The notes beneath the pieces were generated by a model, which was given only the letters and a program-made list of their open reading frames with translations, did no database searches and had not been told where the DNA came from. From an uncultured Planctomycetota bacterium (GTDB taxonomy: Bacteria > Planctomycetota > Phycisphaerae > UBA1845 > Fen-1342): DNA of 57,231 nt. Below are positions 15,480 to 23,573 of this stretch, piece after piece. Position 1 is the first letter of the stretch; each line of letters opens with the position of its first letter. Position numbers and translations under genes: made by a program. Where the stretch lies: positions 1-57,231 of the forward strand of contig CAADGM010000267.1 of NCBI GenBank assembly GCA_900696535.1, read 5' to 3'.

Positions 15480-16196
15480 CTATCCCGACGCCGGGGCGAT
15501 GTAAGTCGCCAGCACGCTCACGCCGCCGCGGACGTGCTGCCCCAGCCGCACGCACGGCGTCCAGCCCCCGTCATCCGGCAGGGTCAGCTCGGTGCGCGAG
15601 CCGAGCTTGATCATGCCGTAGCGCTCGCCGGCGTCCAGCGGGTCCCCCGGTTGCACGCCGCACACGATCCGCCGGGCGAGTCGGCCGGCAATCTGCCGCA
15701 CGCGAATGGGGCCCGGCAGCGGCGGCTTGGTCTCGATGAGCAGGGTATTGGACTCGTTGCGCACGTCGGCCTCGCTGCGCAGCGCGTTGATGAACTTGCC
15801 CGGCTTGTGTGTGACTTCCAGCACGCGTCCAGCGCACGGGCTGCGATTGACGTGCACGTCCAGCACGCTCAGGAAGATCGTGATCACGAGGACCGGCTCG
15901 CCACGCTCACTGCGACCCGACTCGAGTCGCACGATCCGTCCGTCGGCGGGGGCCAGGACGGCATCCGGCCGCTTCGGCACCGTCCGTGGCGGGTCGCGGT
16001 AGAACGAGAGCAGGCCCAGTGTTACCAACAGCGGCACGAGCGCCCACCACCCGTACTGCCAACCCACGGCCAGCGTCACAACGGCGCCGATGAGGAATAC
16101 CAGCGACCATTCGCGAACCGCGTAGGCGGTCAACAGAGATCGCTCCCGGTAGCAGTACACATCGCCTCCGTCAGGTTCCGCTCGCGGCCGTGCCAT
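15480..16196 (-). CDS. psd: Phosphatidylserine decarboxylase, short type
   Basis: A 238-residue pyruvoyl-dependent decarboxylase of the short bacterial/archaeal type. After an N-terminal membrane segment (VFLIGAVVTLAV, WWALVPLLVTLGLL) come SFYRDPPRTVP, APADGRIV, FLSVLDVHVNRSPCAG and the self-cleavage site IKLGSRTEL, where the Gly-Ser bond breaks to form the pyruvoyl group. It makes phosphatidylethanolamine in the cytoplasmic membrane. The ATG at 16196 overlaps the end of the HAD gene by 26 bases. A GTG at 16160 with GGAGG 4 bases upstream is an equally good or better start and would remove the overlap. Confidence 0.93.
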   Translation of the reverse strand: MARPRAEPDGGDVYCYRERSLLTAYAVREWSLVFLIGAVVTLAVGWQYGWWALVPLLVTLGLLSFYRDPPRTVPKRPDAVLAPADGRIVRLESGRSERGEPVLVITIFLSVLDVHVNRSPCAGRVLEVTHKPGKFINALRSEADVRNESNTLLIETKPPLPGPIRVRQIAGRLARRIVCGVQPGDPLDAGERYGMIKLGSRTELTLPDDGGWTPCVRLGQHVRGGVSVLATYIAPASG

Positions 16197-17040
16197 CCAG
16201 CAGCCAGCCGACGACCTCCGCCACGCCGGCGTCGTTGTGCGACCGGGTCGTGCGCCGCGCGACGGCCCGGACAGCCGGCAACGCGTTCTCCATCGCTACA
16301 CCGAGGCCCGCGTTGCGGATCATCTCAATGTCGTTCACGTCGTCGCCTACTGCGGCGGTAGCCCTGGGGTCAATCCCCCATCGCTCGCACAGCAGCTGTA
16401 TGGCGGCCCACTTGCTGACGCCGACTACGAATACCTCGATCAGGCTGAGCCGGTACACCGGCGCGGTGAGGATGTTGTGCGTCACCTTGCCGGCGAAGTC
16501 AGCGTCCAGACGACGCGTCAACTCGACCAGCACCTCCGCCTCGTCGACAACGGTCAGCCGCACCGCACCGGGCACGTCCGCAGGCAACCGCGGCACCGCG
16601 CGCACGCGGCACGGTGTCATGGACAGCCAGCGGTCGAGTTGCGGGTGTCTCTTGGGGCCGTCGAGCGCGAACCCGTCGTGGCCGACCCCGTCGGCGTCGG
16701 TCAACCAGAGCAGCGCGTACCCCCGCGACTGGAACCAGCGCGCCACGTCACGGGCCAGTTCGGGCGGCATCTCGCGTCGGGCGATGGTGCGCCCGGTGGC
16801 CAGGTCGGTCACGACCGCGCCCCCGACCGTGACGACGGCGTCGAGATCCAGCCCGAGGCGGTCGAGTACGGGGCGCGTCTCGGCCAGGGCGCGGCCCGTG
16901 CAGAGGACGACCTTCAGGCCGGCCTCGTGCGCCCGGTGCAGCGCGGCGCGATCCGGGGGTGAGACCTCGTGCACCCGGTTGAGCAGGGTGCCGTCAAGGT
17001 CGACCGCCAGCAGCTTGCAGGTCCACTCGCTCCGAGTCAT
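16171..17040 (-). CDS. HAD-superfamily hydrolase, Cof/type IIB
   Basis: A 289-residue Cof-like phosphatase. HAD motif I is LLAVDLDGTLL, motif II is KVVLCTGR, motif III Lys is in VVGVSKWAAI and motif IV is TAAVGDDVNDIEM. The large cap between motifs II and III defines type IIB. Members dephosphorylate sugar phosphates, nucleotides or PLP; the substrate cannot be read here. ATG at 17040 is chosen; the frame extends to 17193 but that part overlaps the nadK leader and has no ribosome site. It runs into psd and pssA on the same strand and is probably in one transcript with them. Confidence 0.9.
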   Translation of the reverse strand: MTRSEWTCKLLAVDLDGTLLNRVHEVSPPDRAALHRAHEAGLKVVLCTGRALAETRPVLDRLGLDLDAVVTVGGAVVTDLATGRTIARREMPPELARDVARWFQSRGYALLWLTDADGVGHDGFALDGPKRHPQLDRWLSMTPCRVRAVPRLPADVPGAVRLTVVDEAEVLVELTRRLDADFAGKVTHNILTAPVYRLSLIEVFVVGVSKWAAIQLLCERWGIDPRATAAVGDDVNDIEMIRNAGLGVAMENALPAVRAVARRTTRSHNDAGVAEVVGWLLDGTAASGT

Positions 17041-17165
17041 GGCGTGGACGGCCAAGATATCCGATCCAGCCGTGATTGTCTCGGAGACGTGCCCCGCGTG
17101 GCGGGGCGCGACTGGAGCTATACTGCGCGGCGCGCCGCGATCACGAGCGGCCAAGGACGAGCGCG

Positions 17166-18083
17166 ATGAGTTCCGAAGCGTCGGCCCCGGCATCGGCTGG
17201 CGACGACTCCCGCCACCACCCCGCGGCGCGGCTCCGCGCCACCGTGCGACATGTCGCCATTCTGGCCTCGCCCAGCAAGCCGGCCGCGGCCGAGCTGCTC
17301 GAGCGTGTCAGCCGCTGGATGAGCGAGCGGGCGGTCGTCGTCTACTGCGACATCAGCTTTGACAGCGGCCGGGCCCTGGCCGCGCGGCCCGACTTGCTCG
17401 TCGTGCTGGGCGGTGACGGCACGCTGATCGGAGCCGTACACGGGCTGCGTGACCGCCAAGTCCCCATCGTCGGGATCAACCTGGGCAAGCTCGGCTACAT
17501 GGCCGACTTCACGCTGGAGGAGCTGGAGCGCGAGGGGGATTTCCTCTTTTCGGGCAGCCTGCCGATCACGCGTCGCGCGCTGATGGACGTTCGCCTCGAG
17601 CGGACCGACGGCTTCGCGCTGCACACGCCGGCGGTCAACGACTGCGTGGTGTTGGCCGGTGCGCCCTTTCACATGATCGAGACGGTGGTCGAGGTGGATG
17701 GCGATCGGGTCGCGCTGGTCCGCGGGGACGGTCTGATCGTGGCCACGCCCTCGGGTTCGACCGCGCACAACCTGGCCGCGGGCGGGCCGATCGTCGAGCC
17801 GACCGGCGAAGCATTCATCCTCACGCCCATCTGTCCGCACGCGCTCACGTACCGACCCATCGTGCTCGACGCCCGTCGGCGGATCGTGCTGGGCCTCCAG
17901 GCGTCCAACGAGGGCACGACCGTTTCGATCGACGGGCGGACAACCTCGGGCTTCGGGCAGGGCGACCGGATCACGATCACGCGCTACCCCGCCGACTTCC
18001 TGCTGGTGCGCAATCCGCGTCACTCCGAGTGGCACGCCCTGCGGCGCAAGCTGCGCTGGGGCGAAGGGCCGAACATGCACTGA
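17166..18083 (+). CDS. nadK: NAD kinase
   Basis: A 305-residue ATP-NAD kinase that makes NADP+. The diagnostic LVVLGGDGTLIGAVH has catalytic D84. Next are PIVGINLGKLGYMADF, the NAD-binding VNDCVV, and DGLIVATPSGSTAHNLAAGG, the second family signature. The C-terminal beta sandwich includes VSIDGRTTSGFGQGD. ATG at 17166 is chosen because AAGGA precedes it and the upstream frame has no support. It is divergent from the HAD-psd-pssA group. A GCCCCGC/GCGGGGC hairpin (about 17092-17108) and TATACT (17119-17124) lie between them. The N-terminal 25 residues are a low-complexity extension. Confidence 0.95.
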   Translation: MSSEASAPASAGDDSRHHPAARLRATVRHVAILASPSKPAAAELLERVSRWMSERAVVVYCDISFDSGRALAARPDLLVVLGGDGTLIGAVHGLRDRQVPIVGINLGKLGYMADFTLEELEREGDFLFSGSLPITRRALMDVRLERTDGFALHTPAVNDCVVLAGAPFHMIETVVEVDGDRVALVRGDGLIVATPSGSTAHNLAAGGPIVEPTGEAFILTPICPHALTYRPIVLDARRRIVLGLQASNEGTTVSIDGRTTSGFGQGDRITITRYPADFLLVRNPRHSEWHALRRKLRWGEGPNMH

Positions 18084-18173
18084 CGCTCCGCGCCCCGGGC
18101 AATAGGCTGGGGCCAGCCTCGCGGGCGCGCGTGGCTCGCGCTCCACTTGGGGCCGGAGCCCGCGGACGTGCGG

Positions 18174-18202
18174 TTGACGCTTCGTGCGGGCCGCCCCACA
18201 AT
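18174..18202 (+). promoter_or_regulatory. Sigma70-like promoter for lnt
   Basis: TTGACG at 18174-18179, 17-base spacer, CACAAT at 18197-18202. The lnt start is at 18271, so the leader would be about 60 bases, almost all of it in two hairpins. Confidence 0.45.
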
Positions 18203-18210
18203 CCGCGGCC

Positions 18211-18254
18211 CGGGCGGGTGCTAACCGCCCGGCGTCCGCCGAGCGCCGGCGGAC
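18211..18254 (+). promoter_or_regulatory. Two tandem hairpins in the lnt leader
   Basis: Hairpin one pairs CGGGCGG (18211-18217) with CCGCCCG (18225-18231). Hairpin two pairs GTCCGCC (18234-18240) with GGCGGAC (18248-18254). Both have 7-bp perfect stems and 7-base loops, separated by 2 bases, and end 16 bases before the lnt ATG. There is no U-tract, so an RNA-stability or translation-control role is more likely than termination. A role is inference only. Confidence 0.45.
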
Positions 18255-18270
18255 GGGCCCCGGATCCCGC

Positions 18271-20232
18271 ATGACGCCGACGCTCAGCGTGCCACCCCCA
18301 GCGCGAACCGCCGTAGCCGACGCCCCCCGGGCGACACCCCGGCCGGTGCCCTCCCCGCCTGCGCCGCCGCTGGCACGCGAGGCGCTGTCGATGCTCGCCT
18401 GGTACGCGCTCAGCGCCGTGCTGCTGTGCTGGATCTTCCCTGCTTATGCGGTCTGGCCGCTGGCGTTCGTGTCGCTGGCGCCGTGGGCGGTGGCCACGCT
18501 TCGGACGTCGCGGGCCTGGCTGGCCCATTGGCTCAGCTTCCTGGTCGGATCGGCGTTCTTCCTGGTTGCGCTGCGCTGGCTCATGCCGGTCACGGGGCTT
18601 GGCTATGTTGCGCTCGCGCTCTACCTGGGCGTCTACTGGACGCTCGCCGGCTGGGCCATACGCACCGCCCACCGCCACGGCGTCTCGCCCATCTGGAGCC
18701 TGCCCATCGCCTGGGTGGCCTGCGAGTTTCTCCGGGCCAACGTCATGACCGGCTTTCCCTGGCTCTTTCTTTCACACAGCCTCTACGCCCAGCTCGCCCT
18801 CATCCAGATTGCCGACCTGTTCGGCGCCTACGGCGTCTCGTTCCTGGTGGCGATGATCAACGGCGTCATTGTGGAGGCCTGCCTGCGCCGCTGGCCAGCG
18901 GGAGTCGCGGCGCCACACCCGCGCCAGCTCATCATCGGCTCAATCGTGACGGTGCTGTTCGTGGTCGCGACGCTCGTGTACGGCGTCGCGCGCCTGCAGC
19001 AGGCGGACTTCGAAAGCGACCCGAGCCTGCGCGGCCCGCGCGTCGCGGTCATCCAGGGCGACTTTCCGAACTACTCCGACCCGAACCTCGGGGCGGCGAT
19101 CGATGAGGTCGTCGCCACGTACGTGACTCTCGCCGCGCAGGCCGCCGCCGCGGCGCCCGACCTGATCGCGTTCCCGGAGACCGTCTGGCCGGCGTATCAG
19201 AACTGGGAGTTCGTCGAGCGCGAACGCGTGGCGGTGGAGGGCATCTCCGCGGGAACGTGGGGCTGGAGCAAGCTCAGCCACGACGCCATCTCGAATCTGG
19301 CCCGCGGCAACTACCCCGCGGTCAACGCGTTCATCGGCGACATCGAGGAGCGCATGCGCGACCGCAGCCGGGCCGATGCCCCGCTGCCGCGTGTGACGGC
19401 GGCGAGCGGCCCGCCGGTCAACCTGCTGGTCGGCTCGGTGGCCATCGAGATCTTCCCCGAGGCTACCTACCCGCGTTTCAAGAGGTTCAATTCGGCGCTG
19501 TTCTACGATCGCGAGGGCGTCCAGGACCGCAAGCGTTACGACAAGATCCACCTCGTGCCCTTCGGCGAGATCGTGCCGTTTCGCCAGGCGACCTTCCTGG
19601 GGATCGACCTGCACTACTGGCTCTACAAGCCGTTGAACGCGCTGAGCCCGTTCAGCTACCAGGGCCGCGTGGAGTACAGCCTCTGGCCGGGCGAAGACTA
19701 CCACGTCTTCCAGGTCCACGCCGGCGATCGCACGTATCGCTTCGGCACGCCCATCTGCTACGAGAGCACGACGCCCTACATCGTGCGCAACTTCGTCTGG
19801 GCCGGCCGCCAGCGCCGCGTCGACTTCCTGGTCAACATCAGCAATGACGGCTGGTTCCTGCACAGCCACGAGCTGCCCCAGCACCTGGCCATCAACGTCC
19901 TGCGGGCCGTCGAGAATCGCGTCGGCATCGCCCGCGCCGTCAACACGGGCATCAGCGGCTTCATCGACCCCAACGGCCGAATCTACTCCCGCGTCGTCGA
20001 CGACCAGGGTCGCAGCTTCCGCTACGGGGTCGGCGGTGTCGTCGGCTACGATATCCAGCCCGTGTACATCGACCGCCGAGCCAGCTTCTACGGGGCCACC
20101 GGGGACTGGTTCGCGGCGGGCTGCGCGCTGGTCGGGGCGCTGCTTTGGCTCAGCGCGATCTTCGAGCGCTGGATTCTGGCCATACAGCACCGCATCAGCG
20201 CACTTCTCCAGCGAGCGAGGCCAACCGCATGA
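18271..20232 (+). CDS. lnt: Apolipoprotein N-acyltransferase
   Basis: A 653-residue Lnt, the last enzyme of lipoprotein maturation, adding the third acyl chain. The N-terminal third has at least six membrane helices. The nitrilase domain from about 250 carries the triad E303 (IAFPETVWPAY), K425 (YDKIHLVPFGE) and C496 (TPICYEST). It is longer than the usual 510-540 residues. The extra length lies in a Pro/Ala-rich N-terminus and an insert at about 320-395 between Glu and Lys. ATG at 18271 is the first one compatible with the membrane domain; its ribosome site is weak. Its stop overlaps the start of a lipoprotein gene by 4 bases. Confidence 0.94.
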   Translation: MTPTLSVPPPARTAVADAPRATPRPVPSPPAPPLAREALSMLAWYALSAVLLCWIFPAYAVWPLAFVSLAPWAVATLRTSRAWLAHWLSFLVGSAFFLVALRWLMPVTGLGYVALALYLGVYWTLAGWAIRTAHRHGVSPIWSLPIAWVACEFLRANVMTGFPWLFLSHSLYAQLALIQIADLFGAYGVSFLVAMINGVIVEACLRRWPAGVAAPHPRQLIIGSIVTVLFVVATLVYGVARLQQADFESDPSLRGPRVAVIQGDFPNYSDPNLGAAIDEVVATYVTLAAQAAAAAPDLIAFPETVWPAYQNWEFVERERVAVEGISAGTWGWSKLSHDAISNLARGNYPAVNAFIGDIEERMRDRSRADAPLPRVTAASGPPVNLLVGSVAIEIFPEATYPRFKRFNSALFYDREGVQDRKRYDKIHLVPFGEIVPFRQATFLGIDLHYWLYKPLNALSPFSYQGRVEYSLWPGEDYHVFQVHAGDRTYRFGTPICYESTTPYIVRNFVWAGRQRRVDFLVNISNDGWFLHSHELPQHLAINVLRAVENRVGIARAVNTGISGFIDPNGRIYSRVVDDQGRSFRYGVGGVVGYDIQPVYIDRRASFYGATGDWFAAGCALVGALLWLSAIFERWILAIQHRISALLQRARPTA

Positions 20233-21314
20233 ATGGCGCGCGTGACTTCCTCCGACGCACGGCGTGGGGCCTGGTGCCGCTGCTGGCCGCCGTGGCCGGC
20301 TGCGCCGCACCGGGAAGCGCCGCGCCGCCGCCAACATCGAGCGAGCCGGCACCGTCGGGCGGCGGCCTGTCGCTGTTTGGACCGCCCCGCGATGAACGTG
20401 ACCTGCTCGCCCGTGCCAAGGCACAGCTGCTGCTGGCGGCCGAGAGCGATGTACCCGAGGTGCGCTGCAACGCGATCGAGGCTCTGGTGAAGGTCGCACC
20501 GCGCGAGGGCGTGCCCCGGTTCCGCGCCGCGCTGCGCGACGACTCGCCCCTGGTGCGCTACGCCGGCTACGCCGCCCTGGGCGAGGTGCGCGACTCGGAG
20601 TCGCTCGCGGCCCTGGCGAGCGGGGTCAGCGACGAGAGCCCGTTCGTTCGGCTGGCGGCCGCGTACGCGGGGGCGCGGCTGGGCAAGTCGGGCTACGTGC
20701 GCCTGCTGGTGGACACGCTGAAGGGCCGGGCACCGGACAACCAGCGGGCCGACGCGGCCGCGCTGCTTGGGCGTTTGGGCGATCCGCGAGCGGTTCCGTG
20801 GCTGAAGGCCGCCCTGAAGACCGGGCCGAACGAGCGCTCGAAGTCCGTCACGCTCAGCATCCACGCGGCGCTGGCCCGCCTCGGTCAGCGCGACTCGGTG
20901 CAGGAGCTGGTCCGCTACACCCAGGGCGACGCCGCTACACGCACCGAGGCGCTGCTGCTGCTGGCCGACCTGCGCGATCGCGAGGCGTACGCGGCCCTGC
21001 GCTACCGCTTCCTCGCACCCGGCGAAGAGTACGTCGAGGCCCGGCTGATCGCGGCCCGCGGACTGGGCGCGATCGGCGATCCGGAAGGCTACGACCTGGC
21101 CATGCGCAACCTGACCTTCACCGACAGCAACACCCGCCCGACGCCGGAGAACCCCAGCCGCACGTTCACCGTGCGATCGCTGGCCGCGCACGCGCTGGCC
21201 GAGATTCGCGACAAGCGCGCCCTGCCGGGGTTGGCACGGATCGCGGCCTCGCCGGACGATCCGCGGCTCCAGGTCGCCGCCAGCTACGCGATCTGCCGAA
21301 TCATCGGATCGTAG
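20229..21314 (+). CDS. HEAT-repeat lipoprotein
   Basis: A 361-residue exported lipoprotein. The signal peptide ends in the lipobox VAGC with C25 as the acylation site. After a Pro/Ser-rich linker, residues 60-355 are tandem alpha-helical repeats of about 30 residues with the HEAT/PBS pattern: VRCNAIEALVKVAPREGVPR, VRYAGYAALGEVRDSESLAA, VRLAAAYAGARLGKSGYVRL, ADAAALLGRLGDPRAVPWLK. Such repeats form protein-binding solenoids. Coupling to lnt by an ATGA overlap is notable, since the product is itself a predicted Lnt substrate. Partner unknown. Confidence 0.85.
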   Translation: MNGARDFLRRTAWGLVPLLAAVAGCAAPGSAAPPPTSSEPAPSGGGLSLFGPPRDERDLLARAKAQLLLAAESDVPEVRCNAIEALVKVAPREGVPRFRAALRDDSPLVRYAGYAALGEVRDSESLAALASGVSDESPFVRLAAAYAGARLGKSGYVRLLVDTLKGRAPDNQRADAAALLGRLGDPRAVPWLKAALKTGPNERSKSVTLSIHAALARLGQRDSVQELVRYTQGDAATRTEALLLLADLRDREAYAALRYRFLAPGEEYVEARLIAARGLGAIGDPEGYDLAMRNLTFTDSNTRPTPENPSRTFTVRSLAAHALAEIRDKRALPGLARIAASPDDPRLQVAASYAICRIIGS

Positions 21315-21323
21315 AGGAGCGTG

Positions 21324-22154
21324 ATGAGAATCCGCCTCGCCCACAGCCCTGACCCGGACGACGCCTTCATGTTCTTCGGCCTGGCCCAGGGGCACGTGCC
21401 CGCGGGCCCGTACGCCTTCGAGCACATCCTCGAGGACATCCAGACGCTCAACGAGCGGGCCACGCGCGGCGAGTACGAAGTGACCGCGCTGAGCATCCAC
21501 GCTTACCCCTACGTGGCCGATAGGTATATCCTGACATCGTGCGGCGCGAGCATGGGCGACGGCTACGGCCCGATGATCGTCACGCGAGCGGCGTGCGATG
21601 TGGCATCGCTGCGGGGCAGGACGATCGCCGTGCCGGGCCTGATGACCACCGCCTACCTCGCGTTGCAGCTCCTGCTTGGAAAGGGGAGCTTCGAGCCTCG
21701 GGTGACGATGTTCGACCGTATCCCCGACGAGGTCGCCGCGGGTCGCGCGGACGCCGGCCTGCTCATCCACGAGGGCCAGCTCACGTACGAACGTGTCGGG
21801 CTGCACCGCGTGATCGACCTCGGGGCGTGGTGGAAGGAGCGGACGGGGCTGCCGCTGCCGCTCGGGGGGAATGCGATCCGCCGCGACTTGGGCCGGGCGC
21901 ACTGCGAGCGGATCGCCGAGATCGTGCGGGCCAGCATCCGGTATGGGCTGGAGCACCGCGACGAGGCGGTGACCTATGCGCTGCGCTACGGGCGAGACCT
22001 GGACCGCGGGCTGGCCGACCGCTTCGTCGGCATGTACGTCAACGAATGGACGGTCGACTACGGACCGCGCGGGCGGGAGGCCATCGCGCGGCTGCTCGGC
22101 GAGGGGGCTGCGGCGGGGCTTGTGCCGCCCGTGGGGACGCTGGACTTCGTCTGA
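21324..22154 (+). CDS. mqnD: 1,4-dihydroxy-6-naphthoate synthase (futalosine pathway)
   Basis: A 276-residue periplasmic-binding-protein-fold enzyme. Family stretches include RLAHSPDPDDAFMFFGLAQG, EDIQTLNERA, EYEVTALSIHAYPYV, YGPMIV and GLLIHEGQLTY. MqnD converts cyclic dehypoxanthine futalosine to 1,4-dihydroxy-6-naphthoate in the alternative menaquinone route; the fold is that of a soluble binding protein although the reaction is cytoplasmic. ATG at 21324 is preferred over a GTG at 21321 because GGAG precedes it by 4 bases rather than 1. It follows the HEAT lipoprotein after 9 bases. The UbiD-family decarboxylase at 1163 could act later in the same route. Confidence 0.94.
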   Translation: MRIRLAHSPDPDDAFMFFGLAQGHVPAGPYAFEHILEDIQTLNERATRGEYEVTALSIHAYPYVADRYILTSCGASMGDGYGPMIVTRAACDVASLRGRTIAVPGLMTTAYLALQLLLGKGSFEPRVTMFDRIPDEVAAGRADAGLLIHEGQLTYERVGLHRVIDLGAWWKERTGLPLPLGGNAIRRDLGRAHCERIAEIVRASIRYGLEHRDEAVTYALRYGRDLDRGLADRFVGMYVNEWTVDYGPRGREAIARLLGEGAAAGLVPPVGTLDFV

Positions 22155-22196
22155 TCGCCTTCGCGCCGTGAGTCCGCTTGGTACGAACCCGGCGTC

Positions 22197-22224
22197 TTGA
22201 CGACCGGCGCATTCATCGTATAAT
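22197..22224 (+). promoter_or_regulatory. Near-consensus promoter of the arsenic operon
   Basis: TTGACG at 22197-22202, a 16-base spacer, and a perfect TATAAT at 22219-22224. The ATG of arsR follows 29 bases after the -10 box. It is one of the strongest matches to a sigma70 promoter in the window. Confidence 0.82.
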
Positions 22225-22241
22225 TGCGATATACGATGAAT
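22211..22241. promoter_or_regulatory. ArsR operator palindrome
   Basis: A perfect inverted repeat with 12-bp arms: ATTCATCGTATA at 22211-22222 and TATACGATGAAT at 22230-22241, with a 7-base centre (ATTGCGA). It covers the whole -10 box and the predicted transcription start, so a bound ArsR dimer would block RNA polymerase. The arrangement is as expected of autoregulated arsR operons. Confidence 0.85.
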
Positions 22242-22252
22242 AGGTGCCACCC

Positions 22253-22657
22253 ATGACCGCAACCCCGCGTTTCAGCGCCGACCGGCGACAGCTCGCCCGG
22301 CTGGCCAAGGCCCTGGCTCACCCCGCTCGCCTGGCCATCCTCCAGTTCCTGGCCCGCGGGTCGAGCTGCTACTGCGGCCGCATCGTCGACGAGCTGCCCC
22401 TGGCCCAGGCCACCGTCTCCCAGCACCTTCGCGTGCTCAAGAGCGCCGGGCTCATCCGCGGCACCGTGACTGGCGTCAAGGTCTGCTATTGCCTTGACTC
22501 GGCCCAGCTCGCGCACGCCGCGGCGGCGTTTCAGGCCCTGTTCGAAGGCCTTCGTTGCCACGAGCCCGCCGGTCAGTGTGTTCCGGCTCTTCCGAGAGCC
22601 CCGACCGGCAAGGGGGCCAAGGCCCGCAAGATCGCAACGAGCCGGGCGCCGGCGTAG
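22253..22657 (+). CDS. arsR: ArsR-family arsenic-responsive repressor
   Basis: A 134-residue winged-helix repressor: [20 protein letters not shown], then [20 protein letters not shown] and [16 protein letters not shown]39 and C41 sit at the start of the helix that in E. coli ArsR carries the ELCVCDL As(III) site, and more Cys pairs occur at VCYC and RCHEPAGQC. It would release the operator at 22211 when arsenite binds. ATG at 22253 has AGGTG 8 bases upstream; a GTG at 22244 lies too close to the operator. It is first in the arsR-arsC-arsM-acr3 operon. Confidence 0.92.
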   Translation: MTATPRFSADRRQLARLAKALAHPARLAILQFLARGSSCYCGRIVDELPLAQATVSQHLRVLKSAGLIRGTVTGVKVCYCLDSAQLAHAAAAFQALFEGLRCHEPAGQCVPALPRAPTGKGAKARKIATSRAPA

Positions 22658-22708
22658 GGCGCCCGCACAGACAATCGTGTTCCGTTAACTGTTCGGAGGA
22701 TGCTGCCC

Positions 22709-23437
22709 ATGGGAGTTGGTAACCCGCTCATTGTGCTTGCGAGCATTCTGCTGGCCGCGCCATCCGACGCGCGAATCGAGGCCCGACCCGCCATGTATCC
22801 CCAGCTTACCGCCTACATCGAGCAGCGCATCGCGGAGTTCGACCGCATTCCGGCCTCCCGCCGCGAGCAACTCGCCCAGATCGCCACGTACGTCACGGAG
22901 TGCCGTGCCGCCGGCAAGCCCGCCCGCCTGGTCTTCGTTTGCACGCACAATTCCCGTCGCAGCCACCTTTCGCAACTTTGGGCGCAGGCCGCCGCGACCC
23001 ACTACGGTGTGCCCAACGTCTTCACGTACTCGGGCGGTACCGAGGCGACTGCGTTCAACCCGCGGGCAGTTGCGGCCATTGAACGGGCCGGATTCCGCGT
23101 TGAGCCGGGCGGCGACGAGATGAACCCGGTGTATCTCGTACGGCTCGGCGAAGGCATTCGTCCGCTGGCCTGTTTCTCCAAGCCTTACAACCACGCGCCG
23201 AATCCGCGGCAGGACTTCTGCGCTGTAATGGTGTGCACTGACGCGGACGAGAAGTGCCCGACAGTCGCCGGCGCGACGGCCCGTGTGTCTCTGCCGTTCG
23301 ATGATCCGAAGGCCTTCGACGGGACGCCCCAGGAGGCCGCCAAGTACGACGAGCGCTGCCGCGACATCGCCCGCGAGCTGCTCTGGGTCTTCTCGCAGGT
23401 GGCCCGCTCTGCTCAGACCGAGTCGCAGGCGTCGTAG
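22709..23437 (+). CDS. arsC: Arsenate reductase/low-MW phosphatase-like protein with N-terminal signal-like segment
   Basis: A 242-residue protein with the low-molecular-weight phosphatase P-loop VCTHNSRRS (C78, R84) and, near the C-terminus, VCTDADEKCPTV with C176 and C183 as possible resolving cysteines. This subfamily is annotated as arsenate reductase or protein-tyrosine phosphatase and sits in ars operons; it reduces As(V) to As(III). The core normally begins near MYPQLTAYIEQR (Met29). Here it is preceded by GNPLIVLASILLAA, which looks like a signal peptide. The ATG at 22709 has GGAGG 9 bases upstream, so the long form is supported. Export of an arsenate reductase would be unusual. Confidence 0.8.
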   Translation: MGVGNPLIVLASILLAAPSDARIEARPAMYPQLTAYIEQRIAEFDRIPASRREQLAQIATYVTECRAAGKPARLVFVCTHNSRRSHLSQLWAQAAATHYGVPNVFTYSGGTEATAFNPRAVAAIERAGFRVEPGGDEMNPVYLVRLGEGIRPLACFSKPYNHAPNPRQDFCAVMVCTDADEKCPTVAGATARVSLPFDDPKAFDGTPQEAAKYDERCRDIARELLWVFSQVARSAQTESQAS

Positions 23438-23466
23438 TTATCCCAGTCCGCGTCGTCGTCACGGTT

Positions 23467-23486
23467 CCGACCGCTGGCGCGGTCGG
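23467..23486 (+). other. Intra-operon hairpin between arsC and arsM
   Basis: CCGACCGC pairs with GCGGTCGG across a TGGC loop (8-bp perfect stem) in the 136-base gap between arsC and arsM. No U-tract follows. It might protect or partly attenuate the transcript. The remaining gap holds no ORF. Confidence 0.35.
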
Positions 23487-23573
23487 CCCAGACGCCACGG
23501 TTGCCTCAATCGCACCAGTTCTCGCCGTCGTCGCGATCCGCAGCGGCGGCGCGAGCGTCAGGAGTACCGAATC

